Shown: one piece after another, positions 17,988 through 26,712 of the stretch | Position numbering within the stretch: the first letter of the stretch is position 1 | Layout: every line of letters begins with the position of its first letter | Assembly (NCBI RefSeq): GCF_020297365.1 | Contig: NZ_JAIXIG010000002.1 | Coordinates: forward strand, 62,001-126,000 | Reading direction: 5' to 3' | DNA length: 64,000 nucleotides | DNA from: Curtobacterium oceanosedimentum | GTDB lineage: Bacteria > Actinomycetota > Actinomycetes > Actinomycetales > Microbacteriaceae | Translations under genes and position numbers: made by a program | The notes under the pieces: model-generated | Database searches by the model: none | Seen by the model: only the letters and a program-made list of their open reading frames with translations | Told to the model about the DNA's origin: nothing

Positions 17988-19346
17988 GTGACTGACACTG
18001 CCAACGACGCTCAGAAGACGGCCACACCGCCCACCACGCCCGTCCCCGTGAGCCCCGCTGCCGAGCAGCAGGGCGAGACCGCGACGCTGACGTTCCCCGG
18101 TGGCAGTGCAGAGTTCCCGATCCTGCCGAGCGTCGACGGGGCGTCCGCGATCGACATCTCGACGTTCAAGAAGCAGACCGGGATGAACACGCTCGACTAC
18201 GGCTTCGTGAACACCGGGGCGACGAAGAGCGCCATCACCTACATCGACGGCGACCAGGGGATCCTGCGGTACCGCGGGTACCCGATCGATCAGATCGCCG
18301 CGAACTGCACCTTCCTCGAGGTCGCCTGGCTCCTGATCTACGGCGAGCTGCCGACGCCGACGGAGCTCGAGCAGTTCGACGCGCGCATCCGGCGGCACAC
18401 CCTGCTGCACGAGGACCTCCGTCGTCTGTTCGACGCCCTGCCGCACTCCGCGCACCCGATGTCCGTCCTGTCGAGCGCCGTGAGCGCACTGTCGACGTAC
18501 TACGAGGACGACATGGACGTCGACGACCCGGAGAAGGTCGAGCTGCAGACCGTCCGGCTGCTCGCCAAGCTGCCGGTCATCGCCGCGTACGCGCACAAGA
18601 AGGCCATCGGCCAGGCGTTCCTGTACCCGGACAACTCGCTGTCGTTCGTCGACAACTTCCTGCGCCTGAACTTCGGCACCATGGCCGAGACCTACCAGCC
18701 GAACCCGGTGCTCTCGAAGGCCCTCGAGCGGCTGCTCATCCTGCACGAGGACCACGAGCAGAACGCGTCGACGTCGACCGTCCGCATGGTCGGGTCGACG
18801 AAGGCGAACATGTTCGCGTCGATCTCGGCCGGCATCAACGCCCTGTACGGCCCGCTGCACGGCGGCGCGAACGAGGCCGTGCTCGAGATGCTGCAGCAGA
18901 TCAAGGACTCCGGCGAGCCCGTGTCGCGCTTCGTCGAGCGGGTGAAGAACAAGGAGCAGGGCGTCAAGCTCATGGGCTTCGGCCACCGGGTCTACAAGAA
19001 CTACGACCCGCGCGCCAAGCTCGTCAAGGAGTCCGCGCACGAGGTCCTGGACTCCCTGGGCGTGCAGGACGACCTGCTCGACATCGCGATGGAGCTGGAG
19101 CAGATCGCGCTCGAGGACGAGTACTTCGTCAGCCGCAAGCTCTACCCGAACGTCGACTTCTACACGGGCATCATCTACAAGGCGATGGGCTTCCCGCCGC
19201 GCATGTTCACGGTGCTGTTCGCGATCGGTCGCCTGCCCGGCTGGATCGCCCAGTGGCGCGAGCTGAACAACGACCCGCTCAACAAGATCGGTCGCCCGCA
19301 GCAGCTGTACGTGGGTGCGCCCGAGCGCGACGTCCCCGCGCGCTGA
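17988..19346 (+). CDS. gltA: Citrate synthase
   Basis: A 452-residue type II (hexameric class) citrate synthase that condenses acetyl-CoA and oxaloacetate at the entry to the TCA cycle. Catalytic segments include GPLHGGANEAV (first His), MGFGHRVYKNYDPRAK (second His with oxaloacetate Arg) and the Asp in VDFYTG. The N-terminal 35 residues (Thr/Pro-rich) precede the conserved core starting TLTFPGG. GTG at 17988 is preceded by TAGGCT ending exactly 6 bases upstream, so the message is probably leaderless. An inverted repeat at 17933 may be an operator. Length is close to the usual 430. Confidence 0.97.
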   Translation: MTDTANDAQKTATPPTTPVPVSPAAEQQGETATLTFPGGSAEFPILPSVDGASAIDISTFKKQTGMNTLDYGFVNTGATKSAITYIDGDQGILRYRGYPIDQIAANCTFLEVAWLLIYGELPTPTELEQFDARIRRHTLLHEDLRRLFDALPHSAHPMSVLSSAVSALSTYYEDDMDVDDPEKVELQTVRLLAKLPVIAAYAHKKAIGQAFLYPDNSLSFVDNFLRLNFGTMAETYQPNPVLSKALERLLILHEDHEQNASTSTVRMVGSTKANMFASISAGINALYGPLHGGANEAVLEMLQQIKDSGEPVSRFVERVKNKEQGVKLMGFGHRVYKNYDPRAKLVKESAHEVLDSLGVQDDLLDIAMELEQIALEDEYFVSRKLYPNVDFYTGIIYKAMGFPPRMFTVLFAIGRLPGWIAQWRELNNDPLNKIGRPQQLYVGAPERDVPAR

Positions 19347-19380
19347 CGCTCGGCGGCGTCGCGCTTGGTGCCGGCGGGGA

Positions 19381-19503
19381 GGCGCGGCGGGACGCGCCGC
19401 TCACCTCCGCCGAGTGGTCGCGGACGGTCGACCGGCGGGTGCCGGAGCGACGGTTCGTGCGCCCTCGGCGCACGCGGACGACGTGTCGTGACCGCTCGCG
19501 GGG
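19381..19503. repeat. 123-base direct repeat, copy 1
   Basis: This copy matches 19589-19711 with 4 differences in 123 bases (offset 208). Each copy holds an internal perfect hairpin CGTGCGCC-CTC-GGCGCACG (19456-19474 here) and GC-rich inverted pieces at its left end. It begins 35 bases after the gltA stop. No reading frame in it looks like a gene. Confidence 0.85.
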
Positions 19504-19526
19504 GCGGGCTCTGGACGCGGCGGCCT

Positions 19527-19567
19527 GGAGGCCCGGCGGCGGTCTCGTGGACCGGCACCGGGCCTCC
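19527..19567. repeat. Gene-end palindrome between the two 123-base repeats
   Basis: GGAGGCCCGG (19527-19536) and CCGGGCCTCC (19558-19567) are the core arms of the recurrent palindrome. The loop region contains a short GGTC/GACC stem. It sits centrally between the two direct repeats and between convergent genes. Confidence 0.7.
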
Positions 19568-19588
19568 CGTGCGTGCGTCGATCGGCGC

Positions 19589-19711
19589 GGCGCGGCGGGA
19601 CGCGCCGCTCACCTCCGCCGAGTGGTCGGGAACGGTCGACCGGCGGGTGCCGCGGCGACGGTTCGTGCGCCCTCGGCGCACGCGGACGACGTGTCGTGAC
19701 CGCTCGCGGGG
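19589..19711. repeat. 123-base direct repeat, copy 2
   Basis: Second copy of the repeat at 19381-19503, ending 12 bases before the dapD stop codon. Its internal hairpin is at 19664-19682. The whole 377-base gap (19347-19723) therefore consists of repeat, palindrome, repeat; no gene was seen in it. Confidence 0.85.
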
Positions 19712-19723
19712 CAGGGCGACGCG

Positions 19724-20689
19724 CTACGCGTGCAGCGCCGTGTTGAGCTGGATGCCCTCGCCCGCGCGCTGCAGGGCCTCGACCGCGCCGCTCACGCTGT
19801 TGCGGCGGAACAGGACGTTCGGGGTGCCGGAGAGCTCGGCGGCCTTGACGGTCCTCGGGGTGCCGTCGGGGTTCGGTGCGGCGCCGACCAGGACGACCTT
19901 CGTGCCGGCGGTGACGTAGAGCCCGGCCTCGATGACGGAGTCGTCACCGAGCGAGATGCCGAGGCCCGCGTTCGCCCCGAGGAGCGCGCGCTCCCCGAGG
20001 GAGACGCGGTGGGTGCCGCCGCCGGACAGCGTGCCCATGATCGAGGCACCCCCGCCGATGTCGGTGCCGTGCCCGACGACGACGCCCTGCGAGACGCGGC
20101 CCTCGATCATGGCGTCGCCGAGGGTGCCGGCGTTGAAGTTCACGAAGCCCTCGTGCATGACCGTCGTGCCCGGCGCGAGGTGTGCGCCGAGGCGGACCCG
20201 GTTCGCGTCGCCGATGCGGACGCGGTCCGGCACGACGTAGTCGACCAGTCGGGGGAACTTGTCGATCGCGTGCACGGCGATGCCGGCGCGCTGCAGCTGG
20301 GGGCGCAGGCGCGTCAGGGCGTCGGGGTGCACGGGGCCGGCGTTCGTCCACGCGACGATCGGCAGGTGGGCGAAGACGCCGTCCAGGCTGATCGTGTTCG
20401 GCCGCACGTGCAGGTGGCTCAGCAGGTGCAGGCGCAGGTAGGCGTCCGGCGTGCTCGCCGGGGCGGCGTCGATCGCGATCTCGGTGGTGACCGCCTCGAT
20501 CCGGACCTCACGGCGGGGGTCGTCACCGACGTGCGCCTGCAGCTCAGCGGGGAACACGGCGTCGACCGGCAGCGGTCCGAGGTGCGTCTCCGGGTACCAG
20601 GTGTCGAGCACCGTGCCGTCGGCGGCGATCGTCGCGAGGCCGTGGCCCCAGGCGTGGGTCGGGCGGTCGGTTGCAGTCGAGTCGGTCAC
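19724..20689 (-). CDS. dapD: 2,3,4,5-tetrahydropyridine-2,6-dicarboxylate N-succinyltransferase (actinobacterial type)
   Basis: A 321-residue trimeric acyltransferase that uses succinyl-CoA to block the amino group of tetrahydrodipicolinate in lysine/DAP synthesis. The N-terminal 170 residues are specific to the actinobacterial group. The C-terminal half is a left-handed beta helix of hexapeptide turns ([18 protein letters not shown], then [20 protein letters not shown]), with the conserved [12 protein letters not shown] active-site segment. GTG at 20689 has TAGCCT ending 6 bases upstream. It is divergent from dapE, so the two steps of the same branch share one promoter region. Confidence 0.95.
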   Translation of the reverse strand: MTDSTATDRPTHAWGHGLATIAADGTVLDTWYPETHLGPLPVDAVFPAELQAHVGDDPRREVRIEAVTTEIAIDAAPASTPDAYLRLHLLSHLHVRPNTISLDGVFAHLPIVAWTNAGPVHPDALTRLRPQLQRAGIAVHAIDKFPRLVDYVVPDRVRIGDANRVRLGAHLAPGTTVMHEGFVNFNAGTLGDAMIEGRVSQGVVVGHGTDIGGGASIMGTLSGGGTHRVSLGERALLGANAGLGISLGDDSVIEAGLYVTAGTKVVLVGAAPNPDGTPRTVKAAELSGTPNVLFRRNSVSGAVEALQRAGEGIQLNTALHA

Positions 20690-20695
20690 GGCACC

Positions 20696-20794
20696 AGGCT
20701 ACCGAGGCGCACGGTCCGAGCACCGTCCGGTCGGACGGGCCGTGGACCACCGTGGCTCGACGGGCGGGGGCCGTCGAGGGGCGGCCGGTAGGCT
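20696..20794. promoter_or_regulatory. Divergent dapD/dapE leaderless promoters
   Basis: Leftward TAGCCT (20701 to 20696) ends 6 bases before the dapD GTG. Rightward TAGGCT (20789-20794) ends 6 bases before the dapE ATG. The 87 bases between hold several short inverted pieces (for example CGGTCCG and CCGTCCGGTCGGACGG), a place for a shared regulator. Confidence 0.6.
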
Positions 20795-20800
20795 GCCCGC

Positions 20801-21883
20801 ATGCCGGAGCAGCTCGACCTCACCGCCTCGTCCATCGACATCACCCGTGCCATCTGCGACATCGAATCGGTGTCCGGCAACGAACAGGCCCTCGCCGACG
20901 CGATCGAGGCCGTGCTCGCGCCGCTGCCGCACCTCGAGGTGATCCGCGACGGCGACGCGATCGTCGCCCGCACGAACCTGGGCCGCGACCGCCGGGTGGT
21001 GATCGCCGGGCACATCGACACCGTGCCGCTCAACGACAACCTGCCCACCGAGTTCCGCACCGCCGAGGACGGCACCGAGATCCTCTGGGGCCGCGGCACC
21101 GTCGACATGAAGGCCGGCTGCGCGGTGCAGCTCAAGCTCGCGTACGACCTCGCCGAGCCGAGCGTCGACGTCACGTGGGTCTGGTACGACCACGAGGAGG
21201 TCAGCGACGCCCTGAACGGGCTCGGCCGCCTGGCCCGCACGCGGCCCGAGCTGCTCGCCGCCGACTTCGCGATCCTGGGGGAGCCCTCCGGCGCCCAGAT
21301 CGAGGGTGGCTGCAACGGCAACCTGCGCGCCGAGGTCCGCACGTTCGGCAAGCGCTCGCACAGCGCCCGCAGCTGGATCGGCGACAACGCGATCCACAAG
21401 ACGGCCCCGATCCTCGCCACCCTGGCCGCGTACGAGCCCCGGACCGTCACGGTGGACGGGCTCGAGTACCGCGAGGGTCTGAACGCGGTCGGCATCAGCG
21501 GCGGCATCGCGGGCAACATCATCCCCAACGAGGCGATGGTGCACGTGAACTACCGGTTCGCCCCGTCGCGGTCGGCCGACGAGGCCGTCGCCCACATCCG
21601 CGAGCTGTTCGACGGGTACGACGTGATGATCGTCGACCTGGCCGCCGGTGCCCGTCCCGGTCTCGACGCCCCGCTCGCGCAGGACTTCGTCGCAGCCGTC
21701 GGCGGCCCGGCTCCCCGCCCGAAGTACGGCTGGACCGACGTCGCCCGCTTCTCGGCACTCGGCGTCCCCGCGGTGAACTACGGCCCCGGCGAACCGGTGT
21801 TCGCCCACCACGACGACGAGCAGGTCCCGGTCGAGCAGATCACCGCGGTCGAGGCCGGCCTCCGTCGGTGGCTGACGGCCTGA
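20801..21883 (+). CDS. dapE: Succinyl-diaminopimelate desuccinylase
   Basis: A 360-residue M20A zinc hydrolase that removes succinate from N-succinyl-LL-diaminopimelate, the step after DapC. GHIDTVP gives the first metal histidine and catalytic Asp. WGRGTVDMKAG gives the bridging Asp. WYDHEEV gives the general-base Glu pair, and GEPSGAQIEGGCNGN follows. The dimerisation domain begins near KRSHSARSW. ATG at 20801 with TAGGCT ending 6 bases upstream implies a leaderless message. The next gene overlaps its end by 16 bases. Confidence 0.95.
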   Translation: MPEQLDLTASSIDITRAICDIESVSGNEQALADAIEAVLAPLPHLEVIRDGDAIVARTNLGRDRRVVIAGHIDTVPLNDNLPTEFRTAEDGTEILWGRGTVDMKAGCAVQLKLAYDLAEPSVDVTWVWYDHEEVSDALNGLGRLARTRPELLAADFAILGEPSGAQIEGGCNGNLRAEVRTFGKRSHSARSWIGDNAIHKTAPILATLAAYEPRTVTVDGLEYREGLNAVGISGGIAGNIIPNEAMVHVNYRFAPSRSADEAVAHIRELFDGYDVMIVDLAAGARPGLDAPLAQDFVAAVGGPAPRPKYGWTDVARFSALGVPAVNYGPGEPVFAHHDDEQVPVEQITAVEAGLRRWLTA

Positions 21884-23112
21884 CGACGGCGGGGGGCACG
21901 CGGAGCACCCCTGCTCGGAACCGCTGGCGCGCCCGCTACCGCGTGGTGCCGTGGTGGGTGCGGATCACCGTCGTCTACGTGCTCGCCCGGGTCCTCACGG
22001 GCCTGATGCTGCTGGCCTTCGCGCGGGTGCAGGCGGCGAACTCGTTCACCGTGCAGCGCCCCGGGTACCTGTCGTTCGCCTCGATCTGGGACGGCGCCTG
22101 GTACCGCGTCATCGCGACGAGCGGGTACCCGTCGACCCTGCCGATCGACCCGGCGGGGCACGTCACCGAGAACGCCTGGGCCTTCATGCCCGCCTACCCG
22201 TTCACCGTGCGCGGGCTCATGCTGCTCACGGGCGCGTCCTTCGAGCTGGTGGCCGTGTCGGTCTCACTGCTCGCGGGCTGGGGTGCAGCGCTCGTGTTCC
22301 GGAGGCTGATGGGCCGGTTCCTCGACCCGGCACGCGCGACGTTCGCCACGGTGCTGTTCTGCGTCGCGCCGGTGTCCGCGATGTTCCAGGTGGCCTACGC
22401 CGAGTCGATGGGGCTGCTCCTGCTGCTCGTCGCGCTCCTGCTCATGGTCGACCGACGGTGGTGGGCGATGCTGCCGGTGGTGCTCCTGCTCGGGATGACC
22501 CGTCCGACCGGGCTCGCCTTCGCGTTCCTCGTGGTGCTCTTCGTCGGCGCCTGGGCGATCCGGCCGGCCTGGGTGCGCTCGACCGAGCCGCTCACCCTGC
22601 GCCGGCTCGTCCCGCCAGCGGTGGTGGCCGTGGTGTCCGGGCTGGTCGGCCTGGCCTGGCCGGCGATCGCCTGGGCCGTCACCGGGGTGGTGACCGCCTA
22701 CACCGACACCGAGCTCGCCTGGCGGTCGTCGTACATCGGCTGGAAGGAGCTCGTGCCCTTCACACCGTGGGTGCAGGGGTTCGGGTGGTGGTTCGGGCAG
22801 CCGGGCGGGACCGTCCTGCTCGTGATCGTGCTCGCGGGCTTCGGCGCGTTCGTGTGCATGCCCGCGGCGCGACGGATCGGGATCGAGCTCCGGCTCTGGG
22901 GCGTCGCGTACCTGGTGTACCTGCTCGCGGTGTTCTTCCCGCAGTCGAGCACCTGGCGCATCCTCGTGCCGATCGCACCGCTGCTCGGCATCGTCGCCCT
23001 GCCGCGGTCGTGGGTCTACCGCGTGGCCGTCGTCGTCGCGTTCGTCGGACTGCAGTGGGTCTGGCTGTCGTCGACGTGGTGGGTGGACGGCTACGACTGG
23101 ACCCCGCCGTGA
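21868..23112 (+). CDS. GT-C membrane glycosyltransferase, PIG-V-like mannosyltransferase family
   Basis: A 414-residue membrane protein with about ten helices. The first extracytoplasmic loop contains SIWDGAWYRVIATSGYP, the W-D-x-x-W-Y signature of PIG-V-like transferases that use polyprenyl-phosphate sugars. ENAWAFMPAYPF is the second conserved loop. Such enzymes add mannose to lipids or proteins on the outer face of the membrane; the acceptor here is unknown. GTG at 21868 overlaps dapE by 16 bases. A later GTG near 21943 would remove about 25 basic N-terminal residues. Co-transcription with dapE is likely. Confidence 0.75.
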   Translation: MADGLTTAGGTRSTPARNRWRARYRVVPWWVRITVVYVLARVLTGLMLLAFARVQAANSFTVQRPGYLSFASIWDGAWYRVIATSGYPSTLPIDPAGHVTENAWAFMPAYPFTVRGLMLLTGASFELVAVSVSLLAGWGAALVFRRLMGRFLDPARATFATVLFCVAPVSAMFQVAYAESMGLLLLLVALLLMVDRRWWAMLPVVLLLGMTRPTGLAFAFLVVLFVGAWAIRPAWVRSTEPLTLRRLVPPAVVAVVSGLVGLAWPAIAWAVTGVVTAYTDTELAWRSSYIGWKELVPFTPWVQGFGWWFGQPGGTVLLVIVLAGFGAFVCMPAARRIGIELRLWGVAYLVYLLAVFFPQSSTWRILVPIAPLLGIVALPRSWVYRVAVVVAFVGLQWVWLSSTWWVDGYDWTPP

Positions 23113-23218
23113 TGCCCGTCGCCGGGCCGATCCGACACCCCCAACCTGGGCGGTTTCGCAGTTGCCCCCTCCGTACTGGATAATGGGGCTGCATTTACTG
23201 CACGAAAGGGGACATCTG

Positions 23219-23389
23219 ATGGCAGCCATGAAGCCGAGGACCGGTGACGGGCCGATGGAGGCTGTTAAGGAGGGTCGACTCATCATCGTGCGGGTTCCGC
23301 TCGAAGGTGGAGGCCGCCTGGTCGTCTCGGTCAACGATGCCGAGGCCAAGGAACTCCACGACGCACTCGCCGAGGTCGTCTCGGCCTAG
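23219..23389 (+). CDS. DUF3117 small conserved protein
   Basis: A 56-residue actinobacterial protein of unknown function (family DUF3117; M. tuberculosis Rv1211 is a homologue, from memory). It starts MAAMKPRTGDGPMEAVKEGR, the highly conserved opening, and folds presumably as a small beta-alpha domain. ATG at 23219 has a strong ribosome site, AAAGGGGA, 6 bases upstream. A GATAAT box at 23179-23184 may be its -10. A perfect palindromic terminator starts 17 bases after the stop, so it is monocistronic. Confidence 0.9.
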   Translation: MAAMKPRTGDGPMEAVKEGRLIIVRVPLEGGGRLVVSVNDAEAKELHDALAEVVSA

Positions 23390-23406
23390 TACGTCGAAGC
23401 ACCAGA

Positions 23407-23444
23407 ACGGGAGGCCCGGAGCGTGTACGCTCCGGGCCTCCCGT
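23407..23444. terminator. Gene-end palindrome (perfect 17-base stem)
   Basis: A perfect hairpin has 17-base arms beginning ACGGGAGGCCCGG and loop TGTA. It follows the DUF3117 stop and precedes the next promoter. It is the same core as the elements at 25313, 44653 and 59877. Confidence 0.85.
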
Positions 23445-23494
23445 CTGTGCGCGGGCGGACGAGCGGTGTCGGTCGGCTCCGGCAGGATGGGGCC

Positions 23495-24214
23495 GTGCCG
23501 AGGACGAGACTGCCGATCCGCCGCGTCGAGGAGTACGCGCCCGATCCGATGCCCCGTGACGCCTGGCCCGCGACCCTCGCGCCCGTGCGGCAGCTGCTCG
23601 ACGACGGGATCGACCTCGCCCCGGTGACGGTGCTGGTCGGCGAGAACGGTGTCGGCAAGTCGACCCTGGTCGAAGCGCTGGCGCTGGCGTTCGGCATGGG
23701 CCCCGAGGGCGGCTCGACGAAGTCCGGACACAGCACCCGCCCCAGCGAGTCCCCGCTCTGGGAGCACATCGCGCTGCACCGTGAGCCCGGCGCCGTCCGG
23801 TCCGGCTTCTTCCTGCGGGCCGAGACGATGCACGGGGTGTTCACCTACCTCGAGGAACACCCGGGTGGCGCCGAGCCGCTGCTCCACGAGCGCAGCCACG
23901 GGGAGTCGTTCCTGGACTTCGTGATCCACCGGTCGCAGTGGCCCGGGCTCTGGATCCTCGACGAGCCGGAGTCGGCGCTGTCGTTCTCCGGTTGCCTGGC
24001 GCTCCTCGGGCTCCTGCAGGCCATCGTCGACACGGGCGTCGGCCAGGTCGTGCTCTCGACGCACTCGCCCGTGCTCGCGGCGTTCCCCGGCGCCGAGATC
24101 CACGAGGTCGGCGAGTGGGGGCTGCGACGCACCGCGTGGAGCGACCTCGACCTGGTGCGGAACCAGCGCGCGTTCCTCGAGTCGCCGGAGCGGTACCTCC
24201 GGCACCTCCGCTGA
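23495..24214 (+). CDS. Small ABC/SMC-like ATPase (AAA_21-type)
   Basis: A 239-residue soluble ATPase. Walker A GENGVGKSTLVEAL lies near residue 50, Walker B WILDEPESALS near 155, and the switch segment STHSPVLAAFPG near 190. These define the RecF/SMC-like single-domain ATPases often annotated as AAA family ATPase. It has no membrane partner nearby and the length leaves no room for a coiled coil. The GTG at 23495 is chosen because CAGGAT, a one-base variant of the TAGGAT-type -10, ends 6 bases upstream. Biological role unknown. Stop is 13 bases from that of the convergent methyltransferase. Confidence 0.8.
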   Translation: MPRTRLPIRRVEEYAPDPMPRDAWPATLAPVRQLLDDGIDLAPVTVLVGENGVGKSTLVEALALAFGMGPEGGSTKSGHSTRPSESPLWEHIALHREPGAVRSGFFLRAETMHGVFTYLEEHPGGAEPLLHERSHGESFLDFVIHRSQWPGLWILDEPESALSFSGCLALLGLLQAIVDTGVGQVVLSTHSPVLAAFPGAEIHEVGEWGLRRTAWSDLDLVRNQRAFLESPERYLRHLR

Positions 24215-24227
24215 CCCGCGTCGAGCG

Positions 24228-24860
24228 CTAGTCGGTGACCTTCGTCAGCTGCAGCAGGCCGTCACCGGCCGGCGACAGCGCGCTGCGCACCGCGCCCGAC
24301 GTCGAGACCTCGGTGAGCAGCAGTCGGAAGTCCGACGTCGCCCGGTCGCGCTTGACCGGGTCCGCCACACGTCCGCGCCACAGGGCGTGCGGCACCAGGA
24401 CCGTGCCGCCCAGACGGGCCAGTCGGAGGCCGTGCTCGACGTACTCGATCACGTGCTCGGGATCGGCGTCCACGAGCACGACGTCGTACGACGCCTCGTT
24501 CATCCGCGGCAGCACCTGGTTCGCCCGGCCGGGGATGAGTCGGACCCGTGCGGGGGCGGTGCCGGCGCTGATGAAGGCGTCGCGGGCGGACTGCTGGTGG
24601 TCGACCTCGATGTCGATCGTCGTCAGGGTGGCATCGGGGGCCCCGCCGAGCAGGTACAGCCCGGAGACGCCCAGACCGGTGCCGATCTCGATGATGCTCG
24701 TGGCACGGGACGCGGCGGCGATGACGCCGATCTGCGCGCCGACGGCAGGGGAGACGGCTTCGACCCCGAGTTCCAGGGAGTGCTCACGAGCCCGGGCGAT
24801 CGCCTCGGTCTCCGAGACGATGTCCTCGGCGAACTTCCAGTTCGACTCTTTCTCTGACAC
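24228..24860 (-). CDS. Family 3 O-methyltransferase
   Basis: A 210-residue SAM-dependent methyltransferase of the catechol/caffeoyl-CoA O-methyltransferase type. IIEIGTGLGVSGLYLL is the SAM-binding motif I, LTTIDIEVDHQQSAR motif II, and YDVVLVDADPEHVIEY the metal-binding and catalytic region (Asp pair). GTG at 24860 is 5 bases after GGAG; a GTG at 24866 overlaps that ribosome site. TAGAGT (24887 to 24882) is a likely -10. The neighbourhood with tatB on the other side resembles M. tuberculosis Rv1220c-Rv1224 (from memory). Substrate unknown. Confidence 0.88.
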   Translation of the reverse strand: MSEKESNWKFAEDIVSETEAIARAREHSLELGVEAVSPAVGAQIGVIAAASRATSIIEIGTGLGVSGLYLLGGAPDATLTTIDIEVDHQQSARDAFISAGTAPARVRLIPGRANQVLPRMNEASYDVVLVDADPEHVIEYVEHGLRLARLGGTVLVPHALWRGRVADPVKRDRATSDFRLLLTEVSTSGAVRSALSPAGDGLLQLTKVTD

Positions 24861-24924
24861 GCACACTCCGTTCGGGAGACAACTCTAGGGGTGCATGCCC
24901 TCCGCACGGGTTAGGCTCGCTTGC

Positions 24925-25293
24925 GTGGACATCCCGCTCGACAAGATCCTGATCATCGGGATCATCGGCGTCCTCTTGCTCGGGCCGCAGCGTCTGCCCA
25001 CGTACGCCCAGAAGCTGGCCGAGTTCGTCAAGGCGGTCCGTCGGTTCGCCGACACGGCGAAGGACCGCATGCGCGAGGAGATGGGTCCCGAGTTCGACGA
25101 CATCGAGTGGCAGAAGCTCGATCCGCGTCAGTACGATCCGCGTCGCATCATCCGTGACGCGCTCCTGGACTCCGGCACGAGCGCCGCTGCCGTGCAGACG
25201 GCACAGGTCACGGCGTCCAAGGTGCGGGCGACCGCGCCGGTCGTGCCCCTCGCCGCCGGCGAGGCCGCGCCCTTCGACTCCGAGGCGACCTGA
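24925..25293 (+). CDS. tatB: Sec-independent translocase component TatB-like
   Basis: A 122-residue single-helix membrane protein of the twin-arginine translocase. The opening VDIPLDKILIIGIIGVLLLG is the N-terminal membrane helix, followed by the conserved GPQRLP turn and a charged amphipathic helix (KLAEFVKAVRRFADTAKDRM). The Ala/Thr-rich tail is variable. TatB recognises folded precursors with TatC. TatA and TatC are not in this window. GTG at 24925 has TAGGCT (24912-24917) ending 7 bases upstream. A perfect 50-base palindrome follows the stop. Confidence 0.9.
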   Translation: MDIPLDKILIIGIIGVLLLGPQRLPTYAQKLAEFVKAVRRFADTAKDRMREEMGPEFDDIEWQKLDPRQYDPRRIIRDALLDSGTSAAAVQTAQVTASKVRATAPVVPLAAGEAAPFDSEAT

Positions 25294-25312
25294 CGTCCGT
25301 CACGTGACCGCG

Positions 25313-25362
25313 GGACGGACGGGAGGCCCGGTGCCAGCTGGCACCGGGCCTCCCGTCCGTCC
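25313..25362. terminator. Gene-end palindrome (perfect 50-base palindrome)
   Basis: Two perfect 23-base arms, GGACGGACGGGAGGCCCGG onward, enclose AGCT, itself a palindrome. It separates the convergent tatB and chitinase genes (19 and 9 bases from the two stops), so it can end transcription from both sides. It is the longest perfect member of the family in the window. Confidence 0.88.
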
Positions 25363-25371
25363 GGCGCGGGC

Positions 25372-26667
25372 CTACCGCAGCGCCGCCAGGAACCGGTCGG
25401 TCCACGCGAGCGGCGTCGACCCCGTCACGGAGTTGCACGTCGGCGACGCCGTGCTCTGCGGTGCCGGGCACGGGGTGTCGCGGTCGAGGGACCAGGTGTG
25501 GACGCCGGCGAGGCCGTGCGACTTCGCGTAGGCGGCCACGGTGTCGACGTCGGCGAGGGTGAAGACCTCGTCCTGGGTGTCGTTCACACCGATCATCGGC
25601 GTGACCTCGATCTTCGAGGACACGATCCCGTAGGTGTGCTGCAGGTTCGTCACCGCCTGGATCGTGGACTGCCCCATCTGGCAGGTCGACCCGGAGAGCA
25701 CGCAGTTCGCGGCGCTCGCCCGGCCGAAGTCCATCGTCATGAGGTTGATCGTGTAGTTCGTCAGGGTCGACGCCTTGATCGCCTTGACGGTGGCGTCACC
25801 GGTGCTGTTCAGCCCGCCGAACGAGCCGTCCGAGGCGGCCAGGGTGGCGAGGGTGAACGAGAAGCGCAGGCCCGGGTACTTCGCCTGGGCGAGTGCTGCG
25901 GCGCTCACCAGGTTCTGCACGTCCGCTGCGGACTGCCCGCTTTCGATGTCGAAGTCGACACCGATCATGTGCGGGGAGGCGTAGCGGGCGATGAAGGACT
26001 GCAGCGCCGTGCCGGAGCACTTGAAGGAGCCGGCTGCGCCACCGGTGCTGATGATGTAGTCCACGCCGGCGGCATCGAGCTTCGCGATGTTCGCGCTGGC
26101 GAACGCGTCGGCGGCCACCCCGCCCCAGTTCTCGCTGCCGCAGGTGCCGGTGGCGAAGGCGAGGGTGATGGCCTCGAGACCGGGCTCCCGCGTCGAGACC
26201 AGGCTGTTGCTCGAGCCGACGACCGGGATACGGGTGCCGGTGACCGCCGTGTTCATCACGTTCGTGTTCCAGTCGAGGTTCACGGTGATGTCCTTGTACG
26301 GGCTGAAGACCAGCCCGCTCGCGGTCCCCGTGCTGCCGTTGCCGGGGGTCGTCGTGCCGCCGCCCGGAGGTGTCGTCCCACCGCCCGTGCCGCCGCCGGT
26401 GCACGCGCCGGTCGACGTCCACGGCTGCCCGCTCCCGGTGGCACCGGAGTGGGTCGCGGGGTCGTCGCCCTGGGTCCACCAGTTCGCCCGGTAGTTCGAG
26501 CCGTTCTCGCTCACGGTCGCGCCGCCGTTGTAGGCGGTGCCGGCGTTCCAGGCGGACGCGCACGCGGGGGTCGCGGCCACCGCCGGGGCGGCGGCGATCG
26601 TGCCGCCCACGACGGCCGCGATGACGGCGGCCACGAGGCCCGTCCGCACTCGGGTGTTCCTGTTCAC
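25372..26667 (-). CDS. Secreted chitinase, CBM5/12 plus GH18 domains
   Basis: A 431-residue exported glycosidase. A Sec signal peptide (cleavage after APAVA, about residue 31) is followed by a chitin-binding CBM5/12 module (ACASAWNAGTAYNGGATVS to QPWTSTGAC, about residues 35-85). A Gly/Thr/Pro linker and a GH18 domain from about residue 115 complete it. The catalytic segment is GVDFDIESG with the acid Glu; PMIGVNDTQDEVFTL and GVHTWSLDRDTP are typical of bacterial group chitinases. It should cleave chitin from fungi or arthropods outside the cell. GTG at 26667 is 6 bases after AGGAG. An inverted repeat at 26713 may control it. Confidence 0.93.
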   Translation of the reverse strand: MNRNTRVRTGLVAAVIAAVVGGTIAAAPAVAATPACASAWNAGTAYNGGATVSENGSNYRANWWTQGDDPATHSGATGSGQPWTSTGACTGGGTGGGTTPPGGGTTTPGNGSTGTASGLVFSPYKDITVNLDWNTNVMNTAVTGTRIPVVGSSNSLVSTREPGLEAITLAFATGTCGSENWGGVAADAFASANIAKLDAAGVDYIISTGGAAGSFKCSGTALQSFIARYASPHMIGVDFDIESGQSAADVQNLVSAAALAQAKYPGLRFSFTLATLAASDGSFGGLNSTGDATVKAIKASTLTNYTINLMTMDFGRASAANCVLSGSTCQMGQSTIQAVTNLQHTYGIVSSKIEVTPMIGVNDTQDEVFTLADVDTVAAYAKSHGLAGVHTWSLDRDTPCPAPQSTASPTCNSVTGSTPLAWTDRFLAALR

Positions 26668-26712
26668 ACGGTTCTCCTGTCCTCGGCCGGACGTCGTCGT
26701 CCGGCGGGTGGA

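Noticed and set aside
19347..19723. Coding frames across the gltA-dapD gap
   Set aside because: They arise from the two repeats, are Arg/Ala-rich, lack ribosome sites and read through palindromes.
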